From positions 17,373 to 81,372 of the forward strand of contig PMBV01000529.1 in NCBI GenBank assembly GCA_003153055.1: a stretch of 64,000 nt of DNA, read 5' to 3'. The notes under the pieces are model-generated. The model was given only the letters and a program-made list of their open reading frames with translations, made no database searches and was not told the origin of the DNA. How positions within the stretch are numbered: the first letter of the stretch is position 1; the number at the start of each line of letters is the position of its first letter. Shown piece by piece: positions 41,772 through 50,677 of this stretch. The DNA comes from Myxococcales bacterium (GTDB taxonomy: Bacteria > Myxococcota > Myxococcia > Myxococcales > Myxococcaceae). A program made the translations under genes and the position numbers.

Positions 41772-42803
41772 TCAGCCGACATCGGACCTCCGCACCGGTC
41801 GAAGCTGGAGAACGTCCGTCTGGGCCAGCACATTGGCCCTCGCCACGATGGACTCGAGCTCCGCCACATCATCGACGAACCGGACGCCGTGCTCGCCGCT
41901 GCCCATCGCCGCCTCGGCCAGCGCCGCCAGCGCCCAGGCCCCCGCCCACATGCCGTCTGGCGCGTCGAGCTGCCGGCTCACGGTCGAGGCGCCGCCGCGG
42001 GCCGTGGCGAGGAGCTCCACCGGCCCGGGCCGCGACCTGAGCAGCACCCGCCGGAGTAACGTGAAGTACCCTCGCACGACGGCGCGCCCCAGGCCCGACT
42101 GAAAGAAGGAGACCGGCACCAGCCGAAAGGCGCTCAGGAGCGCGGCTGGTTTCGCGGCGAAGACCACCTCGACCTCGCCGGCGCCGGTGCTCTCGTGGAG
42201 CATGAACGTCTCGGCCAGCGGCATCCGTCCAGTCGGCCGGCGGGCCTGGGCGAATTCGAGGACCGGCCCCTCGGACATGGCAGGGTCCTCGACGCGCTGA
42301 TGCGCCGAGTATCGCGGCACTTTCACGCCGAGCACCGCGAGCACGAGGTCGATGGTGCCCGCTCCAGCGCCACAGAAGGGAGTCGAGGCGATGCCCAGTG
42401 TCACGGCCCGGAGCTCAGGAACACGGCGCGACACGTCTCGCGCCAGCAGGTTCGACATGCCCGTGAAGATGCCCCCACCCAGCACCAGCGTCCCGGAGGT
42501 GCCGGTGAAACGGCGGTGTAATCGCTCGATGCACGCCGAGTCGCTCGTGCCCTCGAGGACCGTGATGCCCTTCTCGAGGCACCAGCCGATGAGCTCGTCG
42601 GGGGCGTGCGCGGTGGCGTTGGACAGGTCGATGAGCACCTCCGTGCCGTCGAGGCGCGAGAAGGTCTCGGGTCGAGTGACATCGACCTCGAGCTGCCCGT
42701 GTCGTGACGCCGTCCGCACCTCGACCCCGGCGAGGGCCTGGAGCGCCGTCGTCGTCCGCGAGCCGAGAAATCCCGTGCCTCCCAGGACAGTCATGCGTTT
42801 CAT
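41772..42803 (-). CDS. Saccharopine-dehydrogenase-like NAD(P)-binding protein
   Basis: 343 residues from the ATG at 42803. MTVLGGTGFLGSRTTTAL is a Rossmann nucleotide-binding start. The first 110 residues resemble the saccharopine dehydrogenase NADP domain, as in trans-acting enoyl reductases and short oxidoreductases. The rest, with GGGIFTGMSNLLARDV and a helix around FFQSGLGRAVVRGYFTLL, is a substrate domain I cannot assign. It is divergent from a TetR gene with only 27 bp between starts, so the TetR protein very likely controls it. Confidence 0.75.
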   Translation of the reverse strand: MKRMTVLGGTGFLGSRTTTALQALAGVEVRTASRHGQLEVDVTRPETFSRLDGTEVLIDLSNATAHAPDELIGWCLEKGITVLEGTSDSACIERLHRRFTGTSGTLVLGGGIFTGMSNLLARDVSRRVPELRAVTLGIASTPFCGAGAGTIDLVLAVLGVKVPRYSAHQRVEDPAMSEGPVLEFAQARRPTGRMPLAETFMLHESTGAGEVEVVFAAKPAALLSAFRLVPVSFFQSGLGRAVVRGYFTLLRRVLLRSRPGPVELLATARGGASTVSRQLDAPDGMWAGAWALAALAEAAMGSGEHGVRFVDDVAELESIVARANVLAQTDVLQLRPVRRSDVG

Positions 42804-42830
42804 GGGGGCCGAGAGTAAGAGCGACTGAGA

Positions 42831-43496
42831 ATGGCCGACACTCGCATTCAGAAGGGGCGGGCGCCTGGAGTCCCCACGCGCCTCAAACCCCGAAAATCTC
42901 CAGCACAAGCGCGCTCCAGGGCCCTGGTCGACGCGGTGGTGGAGGCCGGCGCTCGCATTCTCGAGGCCAAGGGCTGGGAAGACCTCACCATGCACGAGGT
43001 CGCCGTGGTCGCCGGCGTCAGCCCGGGCTCGCTGTACCAGTACTTCCCCGACAAAGCGGCGCTGGTGACGGAGCTCATCGAGCGCATCTCGGCCCGGGAG
43101 CTCGAGTTCCACCTCGCGCGCTTTGGGGAGGAGCCCCAGGCCAGCACCCTCGACCAGGCTCTCGAGCGGCTCATCGATGCCGTCATTGACTTTCAGGCCA
43201 TCGAGGGCCGGCTCATGCGCCGATGCCTGGAGGCGCTCCCACACCTCGGTCGCTACGCGCGGCTCTCAGAGCGCGCAGGCCAGGCGGCGACCCTCGTGCG
43301 CGCCCTTCTCGAGCAGTACTCCGCGGAGCTCGGCGGCATCGACCTCGATCTCGCTACCCACGTCCTGGCCAACTCCATTCACAGCCTCACCCACGATGGC
43401 GTGCTTCACCGGCCTCCGAGCCTCGACGACGCCACGCTCAAGCGGGCGGCGCTCCGCCTCGCTCGCGGATACCTCGGCCTCTCGGGTCAGGGCTGA
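42831..43496 (+). CDS. TetR/AcrR-family regulator
   Basis: 221 residues. The HTH is at about residues 30-75 (AGARILEAKGWEDLTMHEVAVVAGVSPGSLYQYFPDK), followed by a helical ligand domain. The N-terminal 20 residues are basic and Pro-rich. It is divergent from the oxidoreductase with 27 bp between starts, so the operator must overlap both promoters or start codons. Probably a local repressor for a lipophilic ligand. Confidence 0.88.
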   Translation: MADTRIQKGRAPGVPTRLKPRKSPAQARSRALVDAVVEAGARILEAKGWEDLTMHEVAVVAGVSPGSLYQYFPDKAALVTELIERISARELEFHLARFGEEPQASTLDQALERLIDAVIDFQAIEGRLMRRCLEALPHLGRYARLSERAGQAATLVRALLEQYSAELGGIDLDLATHVLANSIHSLTHDGVLHRPPSLDDATLKRAALRLARGYLGLSGQG

Positions 43497-43579
43497 ATGG
43501 AAGAGCACCTTCCATCTGTCTGCGCATTGCCTCCCGTGCCCCGGGGTGCTTGGGTGTCTGGCAAGGAGGGAACGCCCAC

Positions 43580-44791
43580 GTGCGAGTCGGAAGATGGTGG
43601 TGCCTGGCCCTGACGGTGGCTTCCTCGGCTCAGCTCTCGTGCGGTGGCACCACCCGGCAGTGCGCCGACGAGTCGAACGACGTCGTCACCTTCCGGCAGT
43701 TTCGCGCGGGAACGGTCTCCGCGGCCGAGATGCTGGCGAAGGTGGCCTCGGCAGATGGTTGGCCAATGAAGACCTGCACGGGCTACCTCTTTGCGCTGAG
43801 CGAGCCAGACGCGCAGGCCAAACCGTACTTGCTCGAGAGCCCCAGCGGTGCCTTCCCGCGCCTCGAGCTGACCTCGGAGGGCGGCGTCTCGTGGGGTATT
43901 GCTCCCATCGCCACCCCGCAGAGCGCGACCTACCGGTTTCTGAAGTGGTGGGGAGACGAAGTGCCCGACGCCCTGTCACGGGTCTACCTCTACGACGGCG
44001 CGAAGGAGGTCTCGGTGGTGCGCGCCCAGGGGGCTCACCTGGAGCGATGGCAAGGAGTCAAGAGCTCCACCATCACCGCTCGCACCGTGCGCGTGTGGGT
44101 GCCAGCGGAGCCGATGCAGCGCGCCCTCTACACCCACGACGGAGCCGACAGCTTCGGCCCAACGGTGCAGCTCCAGCGGTCGGCCGGCCCCTCCACGCTG
44201 GTGGTGGGCATCGACGCGGTCAGCAGCAGCACGCTCGAGGAATACGAGGCCGCCGGTGACACTCTGGCGAACGGAGCGCCAGTGGGGCACCTGTCCACCG
44301 CCTACGTCGACTTCGTTCAGGACACCGTGCGACCGCTCATCGAGGCCCACTATGGGGTGGCCGGTCGCACCGCGGTGGTGGGCTGCGGGCCCGGTGGCTC
44401 GGCAGGGCTCAAGCAGGGCGCCCGTCACCCCGGCACCTGGGACGTGGTGGCCGGCTGCTCGGGAGCGTACGGCTTGGGCCGAACCCACGAGCACAACCCG
44501 ACGCTGTATGAGCAGTGGACGAGCGTCGGCGTTTGCCCAGCGGGGGCCATCTACCTCGGCGTGGGTGGCGGACCTCCCGACGGCGGCTGCCGCGATATGA
44601 ACGGCGACGGCTTCCTCGATGACGAGGCTGGCGCCCGAGACTGGTACTGCCAGTCGCTCCAGCTTTCGACGACCTTGGCCACCATGGGGTGCACCCACGT
44701 CACCTTCGACTGGACCCCTGACGCGGGGCACTGCGGGCTCAGCTATGTCTCGCAGCTTGCGCATGTCTTCTCGCTCCTCGAGGCACCGTAG
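43580..44791 (+). CDS. Exported esterase-fold (PF00756-like) protein, altered nucleophile elbow
   Basis: 403 residues from a GTG with AAGGAGGG ten bases upstream. The signal ends near SSAQLSCGG and is probably a lipoprotein signal. The N-terminal ~190 residues are an immunoglobulin-like/CBM-like region; an esterase D/enterochelin-esterase-like domain follows (YVDFVQDTVRPLIEAHYG). At the expected elbow G-x-S-x-G-G it reads GCGPGG, so the usual serine is Gly. A shifted GGSAG is present three residues later. The C-terminal His region (DAGHCGLSY) remains. It may be an inactive homologue or use the shifted Ser. Two bases separate it from the convergent nuclease gene. Confidence 0.65.
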   Translation: MRVGRWWCLALTVASSAQLSCGGTTRQCADESNDVVTFRQFRAGTVSAAEMLAKVASADGWPMKTCTGYLFALSEPDAQAKPYLLESPSGAFPRLELTSEGGVSWGIAPIATPQSATYRFLKWWGDEVPDALSRVYLYDGAKEVSVVRAQGAHLERWQGVKSSTITARTVRVWVPAEPMQRALYTHDGADSFGPTVQLQRSAGPSTLVVGIDAVSSSTLEEYEAAGDTLANGAPVGHLSTAYVDFVQDTVRPLIEAHYGVAGRTAVVGCGPGGSAGLKQGARHPGTWDVVAGCSGAYGLGRTHEHNPTLYEQWTSVGVCPAGAIYLGVGGGPPDGGCRDMNGDGFLDDEAGARDWYCQSLQLSTTLATMGCTHVTFDWTPDAGHCGLSYVSQLAHVFSLLEAP

Positions 44792-44793
44792 AG

Positions 44794-45264
44794 TCACTTC
44801 GCCGCGCAGGGCACCTGCTGGCAGGCTCCCCACATTCCCAACCGAGCGGTGCGGGCCTCGGCCTCGTAGGTCGCGAACTCCTCGGCGCGAGAGCGGCCGG
44901 CGGTCCCCACGGCCAAGGCACAGGCGTAGCCACCACGCACCAGCTCGGTGTTGAGCTCCAATTCGCCCACCGCGACGTAGGCGAGGGTGCGTCCGTAGCG
45001 GTCGGTGCACTCGGAGTCGTAGGTGAGCCGCGCCACCTCGCCGAGGAGCGTGGCGGCGGTGAAGGCGGCTGCCTCCGGGCCGTAGCAGTCGCGCTTGCCC
45101 GAGGTGATTTCAGGCGTGTCCACCGAGAGGAGCCGCACCCGGGCCTTCGAGGCGAGCTCGATGGTATCTCCATCGACCACCCGCGCGACGATGGCCGACG
45201 ACGCTCCACAGGGAGGCCCGCAAGCGAGGAACAGCACGAGCTCGAGCAACGCGAGCCGGCTCAT
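44794..45264 (-). CDS. Exported thermonuclease-like (SNase) protein
   Basis: 156 residues; its ATG overlaps the stop of the lamin-tail gene (ATGA). The signal sequence LALLELVLFLACGPPCG precedes the nuclease domain: VARVVDGDTIEL, RLLSVDTPEI (Arg and Glu of the active site) and DRYGRTLAYV (second Arg). GYACALAV and CQQVPC supply cysteines for disulfides. SNases cut DNA and RNA at the cell surface or outside. It is the last gene of a three-gene exported operon, an unusual company for this nuclease. Confidence 0.88.
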   Translation of the reverse strand: MSRLALLELVLFLACGPPCGASSAIVARVVDGDTIELASKARVRLLSVDTPEITSGKRDCYGPEAAAFTAATLLGEVARLTYDSECTDRYGRTLAYVAVGELELNTELVRGGYACALAVGTAGRSRAEEFATYEAEARTARLGMWGACQQVPCAAK

Positions 45265-46988
45265 GGGCAGGCCACGTTGGCTCGCCCGGGCGTACCGAGG
45301 TCGCCAGCGCCATAACGAGTGCCGCCGGTGTCCGGGGTGAAGCAGAGGTTGCTCGCCACGTCGTTGTCGGCCGGCTGGGCGAGGCCCGCCCTGAGCTGCG
45401 TCGATTGACCGGGCGCGCTGGTGGTGTAGCTGACCGCGTCGAGGAGCCCGCCGTCGACCCCGCGGATCCAGATGGAGTCGGTGGTGTTCCCCAGGCTGAA
45501 GGGCACCACGCCAGCCACCCTCGGCAACCCGCCGTTGGCGCCCGCGTCGGCGGTGGCGGCGAACACGAGGTAGGAGCCGGCGTCCGCTGACAAGCACTCG
45601 GAGGACCTCAGTGTCCGCGTCTCGTTCGAGGCGTCTCCCAGCACCAGGTCGTTCAGGTCCACGTCGCCGTTCACTCGAATCTCGAAGTATTCCCCGAGGG
45701 CGTCGGGCACTGCCGAGGGGTTGGGCATCCACTCGGTGATGACGAGGTCTCCCAGCGTGGGTCGGCGCACCGGGCGAGCCCGATGGCTCAGGGGGTCGAT
45801 GCAGTCGCCGCCGTGAGCCCACCCAGCGTCGACGGGCGTCGGCACGCCACCATCACACGATGGGTTGGCCGCCCCTGGGCTTCCCAAGTCTCCGCCCCCA
45901 TCAAGGTGCCAGCGCCGTGGTGCCTTGCAGAAGCGCGAGGGGTCATCTCCCGAGGCCGGTTCGAGCCTCGCGGGGTCGAGCTGCCAGGCGATGCCCGAGG
46001 CCCCCGGGAGGAGCACTACGTCATCGACCCCCGCGTCGCCGTGTCGGAGCACCACCCGCTCGTTCGCGTTGGACAGGCTCAGTGAATAGACGGCGAGGGG
46101 CGCGGGGAGCCCGCCGTTCAAGAAGGAGTCGGCGCTCCGAGCGAGGAGCGCGTAGGTCCCTCGCGGCACTCTCAGGCAGGTGGGCGACTCGATGGTGTCG
46201 GTGGCGCCCGAGCCATTGCTCATGGTGAGGCCGTTCAGGTCGACGTCGGCCCGCGCGAGCACCTCAAGCCACTCTCCAGTGGAGTCGGTGCCCGAGGGGC
46301 TCGTCATGACCTCAGTGACGAGGAGGTCTCCCGCGCCGGGAGGGACGATGGCCCGTGGCCCAGCGCCCTCGAGGCACGCGGGCCCGGCGGCGACACTCAG
46401 ACAGGCTGGGTTTGGCTTGCCAGGTGTGCCCGAGTTGGGGGCGAAGAAGCTGAGCGCGAGCGGCGTGTCGCACCAGGCGCCCTCGTCGTCGTTCCTCACC
46501 GCGTCGGGCGCGGTGGTGCCTCCGCCGAGCATTCGACTTCGGCCGGGGAGGGCTGGGCTCGTCCACCGGACCTCGTCGAGGACCGTGGCTCCACAGCGAA
46601 TTCCCACGACGCCTCGGGAGTTCCCCAGCGCGCCGAGGTCCGAGCCGTAGGAGTAGTCGACCCACGCCGGGTTGGCGTTGGCTCTCACGTCGCCCAAGAC
46701 GAAGAAGCCGTGGGCCGCCACCGCCCCGGCCTTGATGACGTGGGTCGCGAGCTTCGCGCCATCGAGGTTGGACGTGTAGAGCGTGAGCTCCCTGAGCTCG
46801 AGGGCTAAGGCGCGAGGGTTGTACAGCTCGACCCACTCCTGGCCGGTGTCGGGGCCCTCGGGGTCGAGCATCAGCTCGGTGATGACGAGGTCTCCCGCCG
46901 CGCGGCCAGCACAGACCTCGCCCAGGCCGCTGGCCTCGCAGGCCTGGAAGAGGAGCAACGTCATGGTCGTCAGAGTGAGTGGGTGCAT
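45261..46988 (-). CDS. Lipoprotein with three lamin-tail (LTD) domains
   Basis: 575 residues. The lipobox Cys is in LLFQAC (residue 17). Three similar beta domains follow, each opening with GDLVITELM or GDLLVTEVM or GDLVITEWM and holding EWVELYN-, EWLEVLA- or EYFEIRV-type strands. Each ends in a short Cys-linked tail of the type TPGKPNPAC, SPGAANPSC or TPGRANVAC. LTD domains are Ig-like folds common in bacterial secreted proteins next to nucleases, and are thought to bind DNA or act as adhesive modules. It overlaps the thermonuclease start and begins 11 bp after the HhH gene. Confidence 0.88.
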   Translation of the reverse strand: MHPLTLTTMTLLLFQACEASGLGEVCAGRAAGDLVITELMLDPEGPDTGQEWVELYNPRALALELRELTLYTSNLDGAKLATHVIKAGAVAAHGFFVLGDVRANANPAWVDYSYGSDLGALGNSRGVVGIRCGATVLDEVRWTSPALPGRSRMLGGGTTAPDAVRNDDEGAWCDTPLALSFFAPNSGTPGKPNPACLSVAAGPACLEGAGPRAIVPPGAGDLLVTEVMTSPSGTDSTGEWLEVLARADVDLNGLTMSNGSGATDTIESPTCLRVPRGTYALLARSADSFLNGGLPAPLAVYSLSLSNANERVVLRHGDAGVDDVVLLPGASGIAWQLDPARLEPASGDDPSRFCKAPRRWHLDGGGDLGSPGAANPSCDGGVPTPVDAGWAHGGDCIDPLSHRARPVRRPTLGDLVITEWMPNPSAVPDALGEYFEIRVNGDVDLNDLVLGDASNETRTLRSSECLSADAGSYLVFAATADAGANGGLPRVAGVVPFSLGNTTDSIWIRGVDGGLLDAVSYTTSAPGQSTQLRAGLAQPADNDVASNLCFTPDTGGTRYGAGDLGTPGRANVACP

Positions 46989-46999
46989 GGCTGTTCAAT

Positions 47000-49084
47000 T
47001 CAGAGGGTGAGGCGAGCGTCCAGCGCGAACCGATGCTCGGGGTTGGGCCAGTGGGTGAGGCTCGAGCTCCGGTGATCCATCAAGACGTACGTCTCGTAGC
47101 GGAGGGCGAGACGCACCATTCGACTGGGGCACCAGGCCACCTCGCCCAGGGCCAAGACGCTCTGCTCGAGGCGCTGGCCCGTGAGGTCTTGAAAGAGGTA
47201 CCGCGCCCTCGCTCGGAGCCGCACCGACTCCACGGGCCTCAGGTCGAGCTCGGCCCAGGCCACGAGGTCGTTGCGAAGGCCCGTGGTGTCGCGCACCCAC
47301 GAGAGCGAGCCCTGGGAGGCGAGGCGGAGGCGCCGTTCCAGCGTGAGGAGCTCGAGCCTGGCCGTCGCCCGATAGCGGTCGCCACCACACGTGAAGGGGG
47401 CGCCCTCGGTGTACGCGATGGTCGAGCAGCTCCGTCGCTCGCTCGAGCCGAGGTTTCGCCGGCTCGCGTCGAGCCAGAGCGAGGGCGTGAGGCTGCTCCA
47501 GCGGGTGAGGTCGACCCGGGCCAGGGCTTGGAGGTTGGTGACCATGGCGGGTTGGCGGCCCGGCTCCTCGAAGGGGTTGAGCCAGAAGTCCACGCGCCCC
47601 CCGAGTCGCCAGTCTCGTCCCAGCCGCCCCGCGTGACGCAGCCGCGCTCCGGCCTCGTTGCGGGCGCGCTGGCCGTCGTATTCCCCTGGAGCGGAGATGG
47701 GCCGAGCGTAGGGGTTGAGGAAGTGGAGGTCGTAGTACCGGAGGGACAGCTCGAGCTGGTGGCCGTGCGCGGCCCAGGCCGTGCGCTGCACCACGCCCAC
47801 GCCGCCGCCCTGGTTTCCCTTCGAGCCATCGAAGGAGCGGGCCGCCTCGAGGAACAGCCCCACGCCTCCCGCTCTGAAGGCCCCGTTGAGGCCGACCGCT
47901 CCGAAGGGCCCGCCGCTCGGCCAGCGGCTCCACTCCTGGAAGTCGAGCTCCGCGGGGCGGGCGTTGAACGAGGGCGAGGCGCCGTAGCCCGTGACGCCGA
48001 GGGTCCAGCGCTCGCCGAGCTCGAGGGCCAGGTGGCCTCCGAGGGCCAGCTCGTCGAAGAACGCGGGGAGCGTGGTGCCGGTGAGGCGGGTGGTGAGGTT
48101 CGAGAGGTACACCGGCGGCGCGGCGCACTGAGGGCTGGTGTCGTGTGGATTCTCGCAGGCCCGGCGGTCGTAGACCTCGTACTGGTAGAGGCTACGCGTC
48201 TGGTACGAGGCAAAGCCGTCAAGCGAGAGCCTGGCTGACGGGCCGAGGTCGAGGCCCTCCAGGCTCCCCGCCACGCCTCGGAAGAGCTCCCGAAAGGTGA
48301 AGTCGGAGGTGGCCGTCGCGCTCCCTCCCTCGGAGCAGTGCTCACTCTGAGGTGGAGAAAGGTGACAGGCCGAGCTCGAGCCTCCTTGGCGGTGGAAGCC
48401 GTCGGCCAGCATGACGCCGTCGGGGCTGCTCCGCCGGCTGTTGTCCAGCACGAGTCGCTCTCCGAAGCCCAGCGCGAAGGTGCCGGCGATGACATGGGCC
48501 CGCCCCCACCGCCACTCGATCGCCGCGGCCGGGAGCGTCACCCGGTACTCGAAGCCTCGAGTGACGAAGGCGGCGATGGCTGGATCCCATGTCACCTGCG
48601 CCGGCGCCTGGCGTGTGGTGGCGAGCCAGGCGTCGCCCGAGAGCCCGAACGGACCGCGCAGATGGGCGCCGAGGAGCACCGGTGGCGCCAGAGCGTCGGT
48701 GGGCATCACCTTGGTGAGGAGCCTGAGCTCCCCTCGCACGGGCCCACCGCTCGAACGAAGGAAGGGAGTCAGCGCGGCTTCGTCGATGAGCCCTCTGGCC
48801 ACGAGGTCGTCGAGCCCGCCCTGGGCTCTCCGGGCCTCGAGCAGGCGCTCCACGGCTTCGCTGTCGAGGCCCGGGAGCTCCTCCAGCTCTCCGCGAGTGG
48901 CGGAGGCGAGGTCGACCCCTTGACGCAAGAGCTCGACGAGGTTGTCCGCCGCGTCTTCAGAGAGCTCCTCACGCTCCTCCATCGCCGCGACGTCGTCCTC
49001 GTCGTCGACGCGCAGCGGGTGCTCGGAGATGGCACCCTGGGCTGCTCCCGCGAACAGCATCGCCATCCACCGCCACGCCCTCAT
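47000..49084 (-). CDS. Outer-membrane beta-barrel-like protein with N-terminal helix-hairpin-helix domain
   Basis: 694 residues from the ATG at 49084. After a signal peptide (WMAMLFAGAAQG) and an acidic stretch, residues ~45-95 form a helix-hairpin-helix region (DLASATRGELEELPGLDSEAVERLLEARR), the ComEA-type fold that binds DNA without sequence preference. The remaining ~570 residues alternate hydrophobic and polar strands ending in RFALDARLTL, with the final aromatic/Leu strand typical of outer-membrane barrels. The pairing of a DNA-binding HhH with a barrel suggests a surface DNA receptor or pore. It heads the three-gene operon with the LTD lipoprotein and thermonuclease. Confidence 0.78.
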   Translation of the reverse strand: MRAWRWMAMLFAGAAQGAISEHPLRVDDEDDVAAMEEREELSEDAADNLVELLRQGVDLASATRGELEELPGLDSEAVERLLEARRAQGGLDDLVARGLIDEAALTPFLRSSGGPVRGELRLLTKVMPTDALAPPVLLGAHLRGPFGLSGDAWLATTRQAPAQVTWDPAIAAFVTRGFEYRVTLPAAAIEWRWGRAHVIAGTFALGFGERLVLDNSRRSSPDGVMLADGFHRQGGSSSACHLSPPQSEHCSEGGSATATSDFTFRELFRGVAGSLEGLDLGPSARLSLDGFASYQTRSLYQYEVYDRRACENPHDTSPQCAAPPVYLSNLTTRLTGTTLPAFFDELALGGHLALELGERWTLGVTGYGASPSFNARPAELDFQEWSRWPSGGPFGAVGLNGAFRAGGVGLFLEAARSFDGSKGNQGGGVGVVQRTAWAAHGHQLELSLRYYDLHFLNPYARPISAPGEYDGQRARNEAGARLRHAGRLGRDWRLGGRVDFWLNPFEEPGRQPAMVTNLQALARVDLTRWSSLTPSLWLDASRRNLGSSERRSCSTIAYTEGAPFTCGGDRYRATARLELLTLERRLRLASQGSLSWVRDTTGLRNDLVAWAELDLRPVESVRLRARARYLFQDLTGQRLEQSVLALGEVAWCPSRMVRLALRYETYVLMDHRSSSLTHWPNPEHRFALDARLTL

Positions 49085-49189
49085 TCCCGCCCCTCCCACG
49101 CACTGGCGTAGCAAGAACGGTGCGCGGTGAGCCTACGAGGGGCGCGCTTGAGGCGAGGCGTCTCGTTTCTCGCACTCGGAGTCCGGGCT

Positions 49190-50599
49190 TCAAGACTGGC
49201 TCTCGTGGCCGGAGCGAGGAGTGAGCTCGACCATCACCGGCTTCGATGGCCGCACGGTTGCCATCAGTCTGGGCTCGACCTGCTGACCCTCGGGCACCCG
49301 CACCTCGAACCGCTGCAGTAGCATCGCGAGGAGCAGCACCGACTCGATGAGTGAGAAGGTGTTGCCGATGCACATGCGCTGGCCCGCCGAGAAGGGCACG
49401 TAAGACCAGGGGTCCCGGCCCCGGCTCTCATCGGCCGAGAAGCGCTGGGGGTCGAAGCGCTCCGGCTCGCGCCAGAAGTCCCGGTGCCGGTGCGTCGCCC
49501 AGAAGAACGGGAGCACCACGTCACCTGGGTTCACCTGGAAACCGGTCACCACGTCGGCCTCCACCGCTGTTCGAGCCACCATCGCCACCGGGCCGCTCAG
49601 CCGCAGGGTCTCGTCGATGAGCTGCCGGAGGAAGGTCAGCTTGGGCACGTCTTGGAAGCTCGGCGCCCTCGTCCCCAGCACTTCATCGACCTCGCGACGG
49701 GCCACCTCCCAGAGGTCTCTCCGGCCAGCCAGCAGCGAGAACAACCACGTCAAGGTGAGCGCGGTCGTCTCGTGGCCGGCCACGAACATGGTGAAGACCT
49801 CGTCGCGGAGCGCCTGGTCACTCAGCGGCTCACCGGTGTCGGCGTCGCGGCTCGCCAGCAACATCGACAGGAGCGTGCCGTCGTCTCCAGGCCGGCTCTT
49901 CCCCGCTTGGATGACGCGGTACACGGCCCCCTCGACCTCGCGCATGGTGCGGTGGAATCGCCGGTTCCTCGGAGTCGGCACCCAGGGCGGCAGCACCAGC
50001 CCGTTGGAGTGCTCGCTCACCAACTCCATGGCCGACCCCAGGGCTTCGTACGACACCTGCGCCACCCCGGTGAGCTCTGGGCCGAACAGCGCCCGCACCA
50101 CCACGTCGAGCGTCAGCGTCACCATCTCGCGGTGCACGTCGACGAGCATCGGCCGACTCGCGGCGCGTCGAGAGAGACCGTCGAAGAAGGTGGCTCCGCT
50201 GTCCACCATCGACTCCGCCAGCTTGGAGAGCCCCGCCTTGTGGAACGCCGGCTGCACCAGCGCCCGCCGCTTCTTCCAGGCCTCGCCCTCGAGCGCCAAG
50301 AGACCGTTGCCGATGATCCGCCGCACGCCGTCGTAGGTCTCGGCCTTGACGTAGTTGTCCCGCCGGGCCGCCAGCACGTGCTTGAGGGCCTCGGGGTGCG
50401 CCAGCACGACGGCGTTCCAGCTCCCCAGCTTCACCCGGTACACGTCGCCGTGGGCTCGCCACTGTTGAGCGAGGTACTGCAGGAGGCCCTGGGCCCTGAT
50501 GCCGTGCAGGTTCCCCAACAGCGGCCATTGTCTGGGGCCTGGTGCCCTCCGCGCGGCGCTGGCTGCCGGCTGCCCGTACGAGGCGATTTCTTGGTTCAT
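49190..50599 (-). CDS. Cytochrome P450
   Basis: 469 residues from the ATG at 50599 (MNQEIASYG). The I-helix oxygen motif is AGHETTA, the K-helix pair is ETLR, and the haem loop is FSAGQRMCIG with Cys410. The chain begins PGPRQWPLLGNLH, a Pro-rich hinge, but has no membrane anchor, so it is a soluble enzyme needing a ferredoxin or reductase partner. Reaction: monooxygenation of an unknown substrate. It lies after a TetR gene on the same strand, with an operator-like inverted repeat between them. Confidence 0.95.
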   Translation of the reverse strand: MNQEIASYGQPAASAARRAPGPRQWPLLGNLHGIRAQGLLQYLAQQWRAHGDVYRVKLGSWNAVVLAHPEALKHVLAARRDNYVKAETYDGVRRIIGNGLLALEGEAWKKRRALVQPAFHKAGLSKLAESMVDSGATFFDGLSRRAASRPMLVDVHREMVTLTLDVVVRALFGPELTGVAQVSYEALGSAMELVSEHSNGLVLPPWVPTPRNRRFHRTMREVEGAVYRVIQAGKSRPGDDGTLLSMLLASRDADTGEPLSDQALRDEVFTMFVAGHETTALTLTWLFSLLAGRRDLWEVARREVDEVLGTRAPSFQDVPKLTFLRQLIDETLRLSGPVAMVARTAVEADVVTGFQVNPGDVVLPFFWATHRHRDFWREPERFDPQRFSADESRGRDPWSYVPFSAGQRMCIGNTFSLIESVLLLAMLLQRFEVRVPEGQQVEPRLMATVRPSKPVMVELTPRSGHESQS

Positions 50600-50621
50600 G
50601 GGACGCGCTCCTTCTGGCTTG

Positions 50622-50661
50622 ACTTGCCACAAGGTAAGTTCCAACTTTCCAGTTGGCAAGT
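50622..50661. promoter_or_regulatory. Nested inverted repeats, putative TetR operator
   Basis: ACTTGCCA (50622-50629) pairs with TGGCAAGT (50654-50661). Inside it CCAACT (50641-50646) pairs with AGTTGG (50651-50656). The block sits between the TetR stop (50678) and the P450 start (50599), where a P450 promoter would be. Size and symmetry fit binding by TetR dimers. Confidence 0.6.
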
Positions 50662-50677
50662 CTCAGTGAGCCGCGAA

